Of a stretch of DNA of 64,000 nt, positions 12,901 to 24,597 are shown piece by piece (the first letter of the stretch is position 1; each line of letters starts with the position of its first letter). Source of the stretch: Paragyromitra xinjiangensis (taxonomy: Eukaryota > Ascomycota > Pezizomycetes > Pezizales > Discinaceae); assembly GCA_038503065.1 (NCBI GenBank), contig JBCAMK010000002.1, forward strand, positions 3,348,001-3,412,000, written 5' to 3'. Below the pieces are notes generated by a model. The model made no database searches and had not been told where the DNA came from. It worked only from the letters and a program-made list of their open reading frames with translations. The position numbers and the translations under genes are program-made.

Positions 12901-14930
12901 CCAGTGCCTCTGTAACCTCCCCGATCCGCTTCAGATCCACATCCATGTCCTCACCAGTGGGGACGATTGAACTGTAGCGTACATCGAAGACGATTTCAAC
13001 ACGTAGATACGACTCTAGTACCGCCTGCTCAGTGGTATACGCTAGCATTGGGCCCTTCTTTATGAAGTTTGTGCGTATGGGATTGTGCGCGCCCCATACC
13101 CATGGCGCGGGTAGCCATTCTGCGCGGAAGTAGGAGGTTTCGGCGAACTTGACAAGGTACTCGCGTTCGTCTTCGGTGAAGTCCGTGATGTCGATCGTCT
13201 CTGGTGGATGTGTCTCACGGGCAGCGGAGTCTGCGGGACGCCATGCACGGATTACATGGATTTTATTAGGGTGGGATGTGCAGTCGATGCATTTAGCTTC
13301 GAGAGAGTATTCAGCGAGACGGAGCTCTGCTTTCGAGAGGGTGGATTTACGAGAGTCGGTGGTGAGAGGGGGGAGATGGTCGTAGTGCCATGCGCGGCGA
13401 CAGGTGCTGCAGCGGAATAATAGGTTGTCGGTAGAGTAGAGGAGTTCCCGGGGAATATCGACATCGGGGGTAGCAGCTGTTGAGGTATCGCCACTTTTGG
13501 GTTTTTTTAGGTCGCGGAATGGGGGACAGGATTTACCGGCTGTGTGGCAGGCGACGCAGCGGTCAGTGTGGGGTGCTGTTGGGTCTTTGCGACGGGGACG
13601 GCCAATGCAGCGTCTACACTGGAGGACGAAGTCGTCGTCGTCGACTTTGGTAACGAGGTGTTCACGCCCTGAGCGGTGACCGATGCAGTCGGCGTGGTAG
13701 ACGTATGAGCAGCCTTGACAGTAGACGAGAGCGCCACGGGATCTGGAGGGACCGACTTCACCGCAGGTGTCGCAGGTGTCGGAGTGGAATTGAACAAACG
13801 GACCATCTTCGTCGAGGGTTGGGAAGATCTCTTTCGCGTGGACGACCCGTGGCTTTGTAGGCTTTGCGGGGAGACTGTCGATGTCCATGAAGTCGTCGTC
13901 GATACCCGGTTCGGTGTAGAGGTTGCGTTTGGTGGATGTTCGTCCGGATCTCCGTGTGTCTAGTTCTGCATTTGAGAAATCGGAGTCTGCGGAGGCTTGC
14001 TTGCGTTTGCGGTTTGAGGAGCGAGTGCTGTGGTGTGATTGCAATCTGGATTTCTTCCGTGGGTATTGGATGAGATCCGAGACGACAAGATCGTCGTCGG
14101 AGTCGTAGCGCATAGAACGGCTTTGGGATTGGCCTCTATAGGGAAGCATAGAGGCTTTCTTGAGGGGCTGAGAGCGGGTACGGCGTTGGGAACGTCGTTT
14201 GTCGGGGGATTGGAGCTCATCATCGGAAAGGGAGGGAGACTGAGATGGAGTTCCTTCTTGTAGCTGAGCTTTACGGTTTTCAGCCAGATTGGCGATTCTG
14301 CGACGGCGGAGTTCGCGGGTTGATACTGAAGCAGAATCTTCTTCTTCTTCCCCCATACGATGGTGGAGGCCCCTGTTTGATACCGAAGCAGAGTCCAAAC
14401 TGAGAGTTCCATCTTCATTATCTTCCATTTCCTGTTCACGATCCCCATCATTTGAAGCTGTAGCCGTAGCTCTTTTCCTACTGTTTAAGCTCATCCTGCT
14501 CTTTACAGAAGCCTCTCCAGCATCCGATCCAAACCCTTCCAGTGCTTCAGAACCGCCCTCCAGAGTAAGTAGTCTTTCGAACGGAATCTAGTAAAACAGC
14601 ATCAGCAATATTCACCCCAGCCCAGCTTTCATCTCGTCTCACCATATCCGTATGTCCATCTGCAAACACCGTAGAATACCACAGCCCCCCCTCTCTCGTA
14701 ACCTCCCTCACACAGCGGACAGCCCTCATCTCCTCTGGGAAGCTCTGATAGTCGCGGCGACGCATTCCGAGGCTCTGCAGCGTTGGGAGTGTGATGTAAT
14801 CGATTTCTAGGATCCGTGAGTCCTCGTATTCGCCCATATCGTCGTCCATGTCGGGGTTGGAGTGTACTGATGGAGAAGGGGGAGGAGGATCTTCCCATTC
14901 TTCGACTGAATGGTATTCTGGTGAAGACAT
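9955..14930 (-). CDS. mit1: Mit1/CHD-type SNF2 chromatin remodeller
   Basis: Exons 14643-14930, 12580-14587, 11989-12526 and 9955-11944 join in phase to about 1607 residues. After a charged N-terminus, a PHD-like zinc region (about 365-480; CDTCGEVGP, YCQGC, CRRC, CSTCRRAWHYDH) precedes a chromodomain-like stretch. The SNF2 ATPase follows, with ADEMGLGKT at about 760-770 (the exon 2/3 junction splits this motif), VDEGQ in place of DEGH near 870, and the helicase C lobe with VLMFSQFLGMLD and RAHRIGQ. The C-terminus has a Cys/His cluster (CRACKKLHPSGQC, HCPLC). This order matches fission yeast Mit1, the remodeller of the SHREC repressor complex, and filamentous fungal CHD3-like proteins. It is nuclear by family and probably acts in heterochromatin silencing. 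It lies head-to-head with MRM1. Confidence 0.88.
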
Positions 14931-15305
14931 GGTGTTGAGTGGGGGGGGTGTTTGCCAGGACGGGAGAGCGCGTTGGTGGATTTATGTACAGTGGAGTGTG
15001 GACTGGGATGGAAAGATGCAGATTGGTCTGGAAGGGAGTGAGGATCTAGGTATTTGTATACAAGAGAGTGAGGGGGGGGAGAAGTGGGGAGTAGAGAGAG
15101 TGAGGGGGAGAGTGAAGGGGAGAGAGTGAGGGGGAGAGTGAAGGGGGAGAGCGATATGCTATCTCCAGAGGAAGATGAGGCGACGCGTTTAGCACCACAG
15201 ACGCGTTTGTCGCTTAATTAAAAAGTTTGTATCACCCAAGACAGAACAGGTTTTCTCCATCATTGACTTCCCCCTCGAGGCTTCTGCGATCACTACAATT
15301 ACAGT
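14931..15305. promoter_or_regulatory. divergent promoter between the Mit1-like gene and MRM1
   Basis: 375 bp separate the two start codons, so both genes must share upstream control sequence. The middle is strongly GA-rich on the plus strand (15060-15160) and contains a perfect 26-bp tandem duplication. CT-rich sequence lies just before the MRM1 ATG. Confidence 0.55.
15095..15146. repeat. 26-bp perfect tandem duplication in the divergent promoter
   Basis: Copy one is 15095-15120 and copy two is 15121-15146. Both are identical GAGAGTGAGGGGG-type purine sequence. It probably arose by slippage and is possibly length-polymorphic between strains. Confidence 0.85.
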
Positions 15306-16898
15306 ATGAATTCACGTCCACTTCTTCTGCCCTCCCTTTTAAAGAGATCTTCCCCCTTCTCTTCATACCTCCCCTCCCGTTCTGCCTCTCTTAATTCCGC
15401 AATCAACCGTGGTCTTCGCCGCTCCCCCAGAGACCGACGGGGTCCTGAGAGACACTCTCCCCCCTCTATCCCCTCCTCCAGTCCTCGTCTTGACTCCCCC
15501 GAGGAACAGAATCGCTCACCTACTCGCTATGTTCCCCGCCTTGACCGTCTTGACTCCACTAGGGAACGCGATCGCCCCCCTCCCCGATTCACCCCCCGTT
15601 CTGACTCCGCCGAAAGGGACTATCCCCCCCGCTTCAGTCCCCGCCTTGGCTCCCCCGATGAGCAAAACAGCTCTCCTACTCGATGGACCCCCCGCACTGG
15701 GAGCAATTCCCTAGACTTCAGTTCCGACTCTCCCAGCTCCTCCGACTCTCCAGAATCCGGTCCCATACGCTACACCCCCGAAACCCGCCCCTCCGGCTCC
15801 CAGTACTTCTCCCATCGCCCTCTCGCCCGCCCTAGCCCCCGCCTCGACTTCACCGCCCCTCCGCCCTCCGCCGACTGGACCCCCCGCCCCCGCCGGCACA
15901 TCACCAAAACCAACTACGACTCCGAATGGATCTACGGCACCACCGCCGTCGAAGCCGCACTCAAAGCCAAAAAGCGCACATTCTACAAACTCCACATCCT
16001 CACCACCGACAACCGTTCCCCCGAGAACCAACTCCGCGACCGAAAAATGTCCGGTCTCGCCGCCGACGCCGACGTCACCGTAGTAGAAGAAACCGACGCC
16101 GGCCTCCTCGACAGTATGAGCAACTCCCGACCCCACAACGTATATCTCCCCCCTCCTCCGCCTCCCACATACTAACAACCCCAGGGCTACGTCCTCGAAT
16201 GTCTCCCCCTCCCTAAAACCCCCATCCTCTCCCTCGGCCCCGCCACTAAATCCTCCTTCGACCTCAACCTCGCTCAACACCACCACACAACCGGCGCCCC
16301 CATCGACCCATCTGACCACCCCACCACTATCCGAAATCGTGACCCCACACGTCGATACCCCTTCGTCCTCATGCTAGACGAGATCCTCGACCCTGGCAAC
16401 CTCGGCGCCATTCTACGATCAGCATACTACCTCGGCGTCGACGCCATCACCCTCTCCTCACGAAACTGGTACCCTTCCCCCCTCCCTAGCTAAACACACA
16501 CTAACAGCCATAGCGCCCCTCTCTCACCAGTATGTCTCAAAGCAGCCTCCGGCGCCGCCGAGCTCCTCCCGATCCTCGAGCAGGCAAGAAGCGATAAGCT
16601 TATTGCGAGCTCGGCTGAGAGCGGGTGGGCGGTTTATGCGGGGGTGCCACCGCCGACGAAGAACCAGGCGAGACGAGATCGGTATGTATTTGCGAGTGAG
16701 GTGGGGGAGGCGGTGAAGAAGGGCCCGGTGTTGTTGGTGTTGGGTGGTGAGGGAGAGGGGGTTAGGTCGTTTTTGAAAAAACATGTCGCGTTTTGTGTTA
16801 GTTTGGATAAAGGCCCGGGGACGGATGCGGTGGTGGATTCGTTGAATGTGAGTGTTGCGGCGGCGTTGTTGTGTTCGAGTTTTTTGAAGTGGGTGTAG
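15306..16898 (+). CDS. MRM1: mitochondrial large-subunit rRNA 2'-O-ribose methyltransferase (SpoU family)
   Basis: Exons 15306-16139, 16185-16468 and 16508-16898 give about 502 residues. The N-terminus (Arg/Ser/Leu-rich, few acids) fits a mitochondrial presequence. Residues about 45-200 are an unusual Pro/Arg/Ser repeat region. The SpoU N-terminal RNA-binding domain begins at SEWIYGTTAVEAAL (about 208). The junction SRPHN/GYVLE restores the conserved HNGYV motif. The catalytic SPOUT knot shows LDEILDPGNLGAILRSA, the GGEGEGV loop and DSLNVSVAAA. Family knowledge: MRM1 methylates a conserved guanosine ribose in the mitochondrial 21S/16S rRNA peptidyl-transferase region using S-adenosylmethionine. 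The second intron (39 nt) is very short. Codon use switches from C-rich to G-rich around 16560. Confidence 0.9.
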
Positions 16899-18176
16899 GA
16901 GGGTGTGTGGATAGGGTAGGTGGGTTTAGATGGGTTGGGTAATGATTTTTGTATAGTAAATCTGCTGAAGGTACTGTGATGTTGTACAGATCATGATATG
17001 TCACTCGGATGTTAGTACAGCTGGAACGGCCTCGAAGGCTCGCTGCTTGATGTATTATAGGGAGAATTCCCAATTGAAGACAGTTGTAAGGTCAAGAACA
17101 GTTTATACGGACAGGACAGACATTATCAAATCTAACTCCCACACTACACTAACATTACCAAGATGTGATACTATCAAAAACAGTGGATCGCCTAGATATA
17201 CATGTACGGGTGTTTTTTAAGTAGAAACCCTACGAAGCATCTAGTAGAGGGGTCGAGATTAGTTCAGAAATCCTGTCTATGACATAGCCAAAGCGCGACA
17301 GGGGCAAAGTGGAGAAAAATATACTTCAAATATACTTTACTGTGATCAAGATGAAACCCTATAGACTACACTTACATACGGTAGACCCTCTGTGGTTGTC
17401 TTTCGAGCTTTCTAGCCATCAGACATCACGGTGTATCACTCGACGTTCTGCATGCCCGGGTAACGAATCATTGGCCCTTCCACGTTAGTACCAACAGGGA
17501 TCTACTAGTCATCCTAGAACATGATTTTACTAATAGTCTTTAGTCTTCGGTTAGCCAAACACCAAGGACGAACTTTTACAATCTAGTTTAAATACTCCAC
17601 GAGCGGAGTTGCTGGTTCGCTCTTCGCTTCGTAAAGCGTTACGTACGGCGATTTGCCTAATGTCATGATCTGCCGAAACTACACGGACAAGGATCTATCC
17701 CGGGATGAAGCGGTAAAGCCTGGAGTAGGTACGTGTTTGGATAAATTGGGGAGTTTCTGGTAAGTTGTTTTTTCTCAACAGAATTATCTGCCACTTAAGT
17801 AATCAGGAGAGGTGTCAGTAAGTTCGGCCCTGGGTACCGAAAAGTGGACAATTGATGATTGCTTGATATCTGAAGATTCCTGAAAGCTGGAAAACAGTAA
17901 GTACTGAATGTAGAATACAAATACCCCGACAGCTTACTACAAGCTCTACGATATAAAACCAAGCACCGAGTGATAGCCAATGACAAAAACCCCCGCCAAG
18001 CCAATAACCACACCCAGTCCGAAGTCTTGGCTTTCCCCACGCAGAGAAAAAAAAACGAAACACAAAACCCCCCCAACCTTCAGAGCGAAAGGAAAGGAAA
18101 AAAAAAACACCCTCCACCAGTCCTCATTCCGCTTCTCACCTTCCAAAAAGTCACTTCCTGACACCTACAAACTACA
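16899..18176. other. intergenic: MRM1 3' flank and ILV5 promoter
   Basis: No gene is visible in 1.3 kb. Composition is balanced with scattered A/T-rich patches. The last 150 bp before ILV5 are CT/AC-rich, fitting a fungal leader. I found no clear Cpc1/Gcn4 site (TGACTC-type palindrome). Confidence 0.5.
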
Positions 18177-19726
18177 ATGGCATCGCGTCCTTTCATCAGA
18201 GCACTTCGCTCAAACATCACCCGCCAGATTGCTGCGCCCATCCAAAAGAGGGCTATTGCGACTGCTTTCACTGCCGCGAGAGCTACCGTCGCTATCGCTC
18301 CTCGCATTCCAGCTGCCGTCCAGAAGAGGGGTATCAAGACTATTGACTTCGCTGGTGTGAAGGAGGATGTGTATGGTATGTCAATTGCGCTTTGAGTATC
18401 AATTATTTTTATTTTGGTTAAATTACTGATGTTTTGGTAGAGCGTGCGGACTGGCCTAGAGAGAAGCTCCTGGTGAGTCATTGACCTGAGAAAATATTTT
18501 TTCCTCTCGCTTTTCCCTCTTAGGACACAGTATCTCATGGTGATATGTTGTGCAGGAGTACTTCAAAAATGATACTCTCGCTTTGATCGGTTACGGTTCT
18601 CAGGGTATGTCCCCGCACTCACCGCCCAAGTCTAAATACACAAACTAACACCCACCAGGTCACGGACAAGGTCTCAACCTTCGAGACAACGGCTTAAACG
18701 TCATCATCGGTACATCTAACCCACCCACTCCTTCACATCCCAACTAACACCCCCAGGTGTCCGAAAGAACGGAGCCTCATGGAAAGATGCCATCCAGGAC
18801 GGCTGGGTCCCCGGCACCAACCTTTTCGAGCTCGACGAGGCTATCTCTAGGGGTACAATCATCATGAACCTTCTCTCCGACGCCGCCCAGTCCGAGACCT
18901 GGCCCGCCATCAAGCCCCAACTCACCAAGGGCAAGACCCTCTACTTCTCACACGGATTCTCCCCAGTGTTCAAAGACCTAACCAAGGTCGAGGTTCCCAA
19001 GGATATCGACGTTATCCTCGTCGCTCCTAAGGGATCTGGGCGAACTGTCCGTACGTTGTTCAAGAATGGACGTGGTATTAACTCCTCTATTGCCGTCTGG
19101 CAGGACGTCACCGGTAAGGCTAAGGAGAAGGCTATCGCCCTTGGTGTTGCCGTTGGCTCTGGTTACATGTATGAGACCACCTTCGAGAAGGAGGTCTACT
19201 CCGTAAGTCTCTTCGCCTATCTACACCAACGAAGCTAATAGATCAGGACTTGTACGGTGAGCGTGGCTGCTTGATGGGTGGTATCCACGGTATGTTCCTC
19301 GCGCAATACGAGGTTCTCCGTGAACGCGGTCACTCCCCATCTGAAGCCTTCAACGAGACCGTCGAGGAGGCTACTCAGTCTCTCTACCCCCTCATTGGGG
19401 CCGTAAGCCCCCCCCTCCTCCCTACTCCCCAGGCCGTAGCTAATTTCGTATCATAGAATGGTATGGACTGGATGTACGACGCCTGCTCCACCACCGCCCG
19501 TCGTGGTGCTATCGACTGGACCAACAGGTTCAAGGACAGCCTTAAGCCTGTCTTCAACGACCTCTACGACTCTGTCAAGACTGGAAAGGAGACTACTCGT
19601 TCGCTCGAGTATAACTCTGATCCTAACTACCGTAAGAAGTTTAAGGCTGAGTTAGAGGAGATTAGGAATATGGAGATCTGGAGAGCTGGGAAGGCTGTTA
19701 GGTCTCTTCGTCCTGAGAATAACTAG
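18177..19726 (+). CDS. ILV5: ketol-acid reductoisomerase, mitochondrial
   Basis: Seven exons (18177-18375, 18441-18472, 18556-18604, 18659-18709, 18757-19202, 19247-19402, 19457-19726) give about 400 residues, the usual fungal length. The first 50 residues are Arg/Ala-rich, an import presequence. The NADPH-binding GYGSQGHGQGLNLRDNG is spread over exons 3-4. Metal and substrate residues lie in VAPKGSGRTVR, DLYGERGCLMGG and the knotted helical C-terminal domain ending SLRPENN. The enzyme converts acetolactate and acetohydroxybutyrate to dihydroxy acids in valine, leucine and isoleucine synthesis in the matrix; the yeast protein also packages mtDNA. Five of the six introns are 83 nt or shorter and crowd the 5' half of the gene. 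Confidence 0.97.
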
Positions 19727-20497
19727 GTTTTGGATTTGTGGAGCTAGGATGTGGAGGGGAGGATTGTAGAAAATGGCCTGTGTATTTCGTAGTCGCAATC
19801 TAGGATGGAGGAAAAAGCTTCTGTTTTTGGAAATTGTGTAGTTTGGTTTTGGGACGTGATTTCTTGGCGGTTTTTTGGAAGAGGTGTGAATTATTGAATG
19901 TTGTCCTTTTGCACGACCCGTAGTTGTGATGTGGAAGGAAGGCAGCGGTTGATCTTCTCGATTTGAACAGTCAGCGTACATCGCGAATAGCTCATGTCAC
20001 TGGAGATGCTGTATAATCACGACACATCACTCACACCCATCTCGACAAAGCAGCTTGACAGAAACCTACCTTTCCTCCTGGAACCCTACACAAAGTTAAC
20101 TGCTAGCTGGTTCATATTTCTCTTAGGGTTTCTGTATCTATTCTGCGGGAAGCCTACATGTAGCTACCGTACTCATCGTGAAATGCTCATCCATGGACAT
20201 AACTAGCAGCGACTCACCAACAGAATCCCCGAGGAGAATCCAAAAAAATCCCAAAGGGATATTCACTCTGGACTATTCTCGAGATCCACTGTGTAACTTA
20301 TCAAACCTATAATATACAAGGTACATGTAGTTACCAACGGGAGCTAGTGGACGGTAAGAACCAGCTCGCTAATCTCAAACCTCACTTCACTTCTGAAACC
20401 CAAACATTATCCCAGCTCCATCCTCCAGCTTAAACGATATTGTCCATCGGCTTCCCATACAGCTTCTCCGTTCAGCCACTCACATCCTATCAACCCA
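19727..20497. other. intergenic after ILV5
   Basis: About 770 bp without a supportable gene. It is probably the ILV5 3' untranslated region followed by the promoter of the small ORF at 20498. Confidence 0.5.
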
Positions 20498-20977
20498 ATG
20501 AGCAGCCTTTTTAAAACCCGCAGTCCCAACCCTCGTGAAGCCCGTGTGGTCATCATCAAAAAACGAGACTTAAAACACGAACCCGATCCTGAATCCGAGA
20601 AGCCCACCCTCCGCAAACACAGCTTAGGATACCCAACCCTCCACACCTCCACCACCCCACCTCACAACCTCGTACGCATTAACATCCGCCACCGAGGCCC
20701 AATCCGCTCTCGTATCTCTCAAATCGGCATCATCTGGACTACCCATGACATCAGCAAGGAGACGGAGCTCCGTGAGTTGTTTCAGTTACATCATATGGAA
20801 GGAGGACCACAGCCTTGTGGTGAGATTTTCTTACAGCAGATCACGAGACAGTTGGGGTATATGGATGGGACGGAGAAGTGTTGGTGGTCTGAGCTCGCGC
20901 TGAGGAGGGTTGTTGATGTTGGGTGGATTTTTGAGGATGGGGAGGTTTGGTTGGATTGTAAGGTTGGGGGGGTGTGA
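20498..20977 (+). CDS. orphan protein, 159 residues
   Basis: A single uninterrupted ATG-started frame. I recognise no family. The N-terminal 60 residues are basic and Pro/His-rich (KTRSPNPREARVVIIKK). The C-terminal half looks globular, with IGIIWTTHDISKETELRELFQ and tryptophan-rich KCWWSELALRRVVDVGWIFEDGEVW. It shows the same C-rich to G-rich codon switch seen in neighbouring real genes, which argues that it is coding. No signal peptide or membrane segment is visible. The C-terminus reads naturally and has no sign of truncation. Function unknown. Confidence 0.55.
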   Translation: MSSLFKTRSPNPREARVVIIKKRDLKHEPDPESEKPTLRKHSLGYPTLHTSTTPPHNLVRINIRHRGPIRSRISQIGIIWTTHDISKETELRELFQLHHMEGGPQPCGEIFLQQITRQLGYMDGTEKCWWSELALRRVVDVGWIFEDGEVWLDCKVGGV

Positions 20978-21534
20978 GGTGGGAGGGGGGATTTGGGGGT
21001 TATGTTGGTTTTGCATAGTTTGGGGTGCTTCATGGGCGAGCTAGGACTTTTTTGTTAGGGATTGTTGACGATGGGTAAGGGTGCACTTCTGGAGTGATAT
21101 CATGAGGATCTTTGAGGGTTTCTTGGGATCTATAATTCTCAAATATAGCTCTATCGAGCTTTTCACCATATCAACGGTATTCCGTGGAAACTTCAATTTC
21201 ACTGAGTAACGAATATGATAGCGGTATATAGTAAGAATTAATCGTAAACCTATGTGTCAATATTCCTAGGTTCTTTTTTGGACAGATATGACCATGTAAA
21301 AGAAGCAGTTGATAGCTCTCCCTTATTCTATAACCCAATCAGAGCACATCGCTTGAGCTATCGGGAGATATTGGGCAACTACATGTAAGTCTCATAATAC
21401 AGGCTTATAATCACCGGTCATCACTCGCACTGAAGCTGCTATCCACAACCAAGACCTGACCATCCCAAGGCTCGTTCCCATCCCCTGCTGCCTACAGCTG
21501 TTACGTACCGTAGGGGCTGGTGTACTTGCCCTCC

Positions 21535-21850
21535 CAAGCTGTATGAAAAGTTTTAAACCTTTGGAAGATTTTTGTACTTAACTCGAGCTCTACCAGGGGT
21601 CTGCACACAATTACTTGTATCCTTGGGGGATATAGAAAGCAAAAACCCCAAATTCTCAGGGTTTTCGGTGGAAATTAGTACTTAATTTTAACAGTGAGTT
21701 ACATACAATTACATGTACTCGTACCCTCGGGGGCTACAATAGGCAAAAAACTCCAGGTTTCGGGGGTAACTTGATACTTAAATTCGTACATAGAAATACT
21801 CGTACCTTCGGAGGGAGAAACCTCCCTGAGTAGAAAAACCCCCGGAGAGC
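21535..21850. repeat. diverged tandem repeat, about 90-98 bp units
   Basis: Three to four imperfect units recur, each with an ACAATTACnTGTA or TACTCGTACC start, a run like TCGGGGGCTA, an AGGCAAAAA(C)CCC stretch, and an end near GATACTTAA. Clear unit starts are near 21610, 21708 and 21795. Divergence is substantial, so these are old copies. Confidence 0.5.
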
Positions 21851-24547
21851 CTCCTGTGGTTGCTCGAGAGGGCTGGGCACGAGAGTAGACCATCCCCCCA
21901 CAACAGAAAATTATCCTTCAACCACCAACTCCTCCAAGAACCACCAACCCCCCACCTCAAAGTATACAACATACACAAACAGCTAAGAAGACGAAATTGT
22001 ATACGGAGTGACATCCCTAGATGGTCTTTCAACACCTAGGCCCGTTTTCACCCACCTGTACCAACAACAGACGCTATTCCACGATATGCAGCAGACTTTG
22101 CATGAGAGTTCAGCCATGAGACTATCCAGCACAATATCTATTCCACTTCACTATTCTACCTCATTATGCCACACCATAAATTAGGGTACCAGACGCAGCC
22201 TTTTACAGGAGACATAACATGAACCGGTTCAGATATGCTCGATGGCAGACTGACGAAGTTAGAGAACGCGGAAACCAACGATCAAGTGAGTCCAGTAACC
22301 AGGATAACAACTTCCACTCCATCCTACCAAGACCGTTAGCTAAAGAATCGACAGAATCCTGCCATCAACATGGGAATTATGTGGGTGCAGATTCCAGGTA
22401 CCTACGCTATTCTCACGCCAATAGCTAGATCTTGACATGAGCTATGCTGTTGGTCGTTCCACGAAGTTTTACTAGACCCTCAAAGGAGCATGCGGCATTC
22501 ACTACTGGATGCTTAGTGGTGACTCCTTACAGCGCTAGCCAACCAAGAATTATGATCTTGGTCATCGCCGAGATTGCAAGATACGGAATTATGGCTGCCG
22601 TGCTTTCCATCATTATAACAGATCCAAATATTCAACTAATCCTGATACTCTCAAAGGCCAAATAGATCAGAAAGGAACTATTTACAGAGATCTTCAGCTT
22701 TGCCACCTCCGACAATCCTACCCTACTCGATGGCTGACTACAAAATTAACATTGATACTCCTTACCCATGAGCACCACCAACAAATCGTCGAAGAGCGAA
22801 TACAGCCTCTAATCCCCCTATACTTCACGGGGTATTATTACCAGTTACACTCCTCGGCGCTAACCTGCCGCACAAGCCCAACCTTTGACGTATTGTTATC
22901 ATGGGTTCACAGTCGTAGCTTGCACTATTTTCTTAGAGGAAGACTAAGCTCAACAAAAATCCGGTTTTCCTAAGCAACAGGTAAATAGTAGATAATCGGA
23001 CACTCTCATAAAGTGAATCATTATCACTAACTAGAGTTTTTAGCCACAATTTACTCGGAATTTTCCCCCTCGAACCCTTATTCACAGCGAGCGCAAGACG
23101 ATCCAAATAGGTAGTCATTGGCTGTAAGTGCGACAGAGAGAGGCAATGGAAACTAATATCATTTCCGGGGTTAATACAGCATACTCGCTCTATGAGGGTT
23201 CGGGATATAAGAATATTCGCCTTGTAAGAATATATGGTCTGATCCAGGCAGGGATGGTTTTATGTACGCTAGTACTTTCCCGCAAAAGTATCTACTCCAT
23301 AAGGATATACATGTAGGTTCTCTCCAATTTCATATTCTTATAGAGCAATTATGCTGTATTTGTAAAGAAACTCGATGAGCAAGTCTCCGATTTGTTGCCT
23401 GTTACATCCACAATCATGCAAACATTTACTTCCCTTAGGCATGCATACGGGGTATATTCCCGTAGCAACTTAACCAAGGCCCATCACTTGCTTCTCAAGA
23501 AATCTCAGGAAACAAAACTTTTTCGTAACCGTATTTTGGTTGGTATTATCATCATAGTTTATCACTCGATAAAATCTCAGGATATTAGAGGTAGTTATCT
23601 AGATACTAGCCACACATGTGCCCGTGTTTATTTTATTCTTCGCTTCCAGTATTGCCTGGCGTGTGTGTATGGTGTATGTCCTAAGAGGATCTATCCTAGC
23701 TAGGTGTAAGATTCTCGTCATACCAACCCCATACAACAAGGTAAAACCCCATTACGCCGCTACGAAAAAAGGCAAAAGCCAGCTTCATCGTGCAGAAGAT
23801 AGGCATTCCTTGACTGAAAGCGGGTTGTCGTCACACTCTACTAGCTGTCCCTCAGATTTCAATCTGGCCTTAAACTCAACCCTTCAATAGCTACCCAGGC
23901 TATGACCCTCAACTCTATAGCAAGTCTCCTATCACTATTAAGGGGCTTTCCGCGGAAGCTTTCTCCAGATACTGCCGAAGCCTTTGCGTGTATAGCTCAT
24001 ACAGAATATTTGGGGATTTCCCTAATTACCCTATTGTTGAGCTAGCACTGTGTTATGTTCCTTGCTTTGCACCAAGACATGCCTACTAAGCTATCAAATC
24101 GGAAGCTAGGAGCGTGAATTACAAATTATTTTTGAGTTCTTATTTGTAATCCCAGTTCTCACCACTAAGGCGATCTAATTACGAGATTAAAAGAGAGTAA
24201 CGGAAGAAACTAGTGAACAACTAGAGGCTCGTTCCCTACACGCATTCATTTCTAAGATAGGGAAAAAAGGAGAAGATCGGCCAGATAACCGTTCTGTGCT
24301 TTTAGACTTTAGTCATAGAGCTCAAGAGCCAGCTCGTGCGACGGCGTTTCGGGCCGACTCCTAGAGCTTGGGCCCGCTGAGATCGAGCCACAGGTATTTT
24401 CAGCAAGTTATACTGTCTGGATTATACATTGTATAACCTTAGGTGAGAGGTATGTGTAGAGATACGAGATGATAATTGGATGCAACTTCTATATACAGCC
24501 ACTTATTTGTCAGTTGACCATGGTACTCATGCATCAGGGTAAGAACT

Positions 24548-24597
24548 TGAAAACATGGAGTGTGTGGCTTTTCGTGCACGGGTATTCCATGTTTTCA
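24548..24597. repeat. 12-bp inverted repeat (hairpin)
   Basis: TGAAAACATGGA at 24548-24559 is perfectly complementary to TCCATGTTTTCA at 24586-24597, with a 26-nt loop. A direct repeat GTGCACG(G/A)GTA begins in the loop and recurs just to the right (near 24612). Confidence 0.6.

Noticed and set aside
15711..16319. Gly/Val/Glu-rich minus-strand frame of 202 codons
   Set aside because: Antisense of MRM1, produced by its high-C codon use; it crosses the verified intron.
17795..18164. Overlapping minus-strand frames upstream of ILV5
   Set aside because: Phe/Leu-rich translations of the CT/AC-rich leader in several frames; low-complexity shadows.
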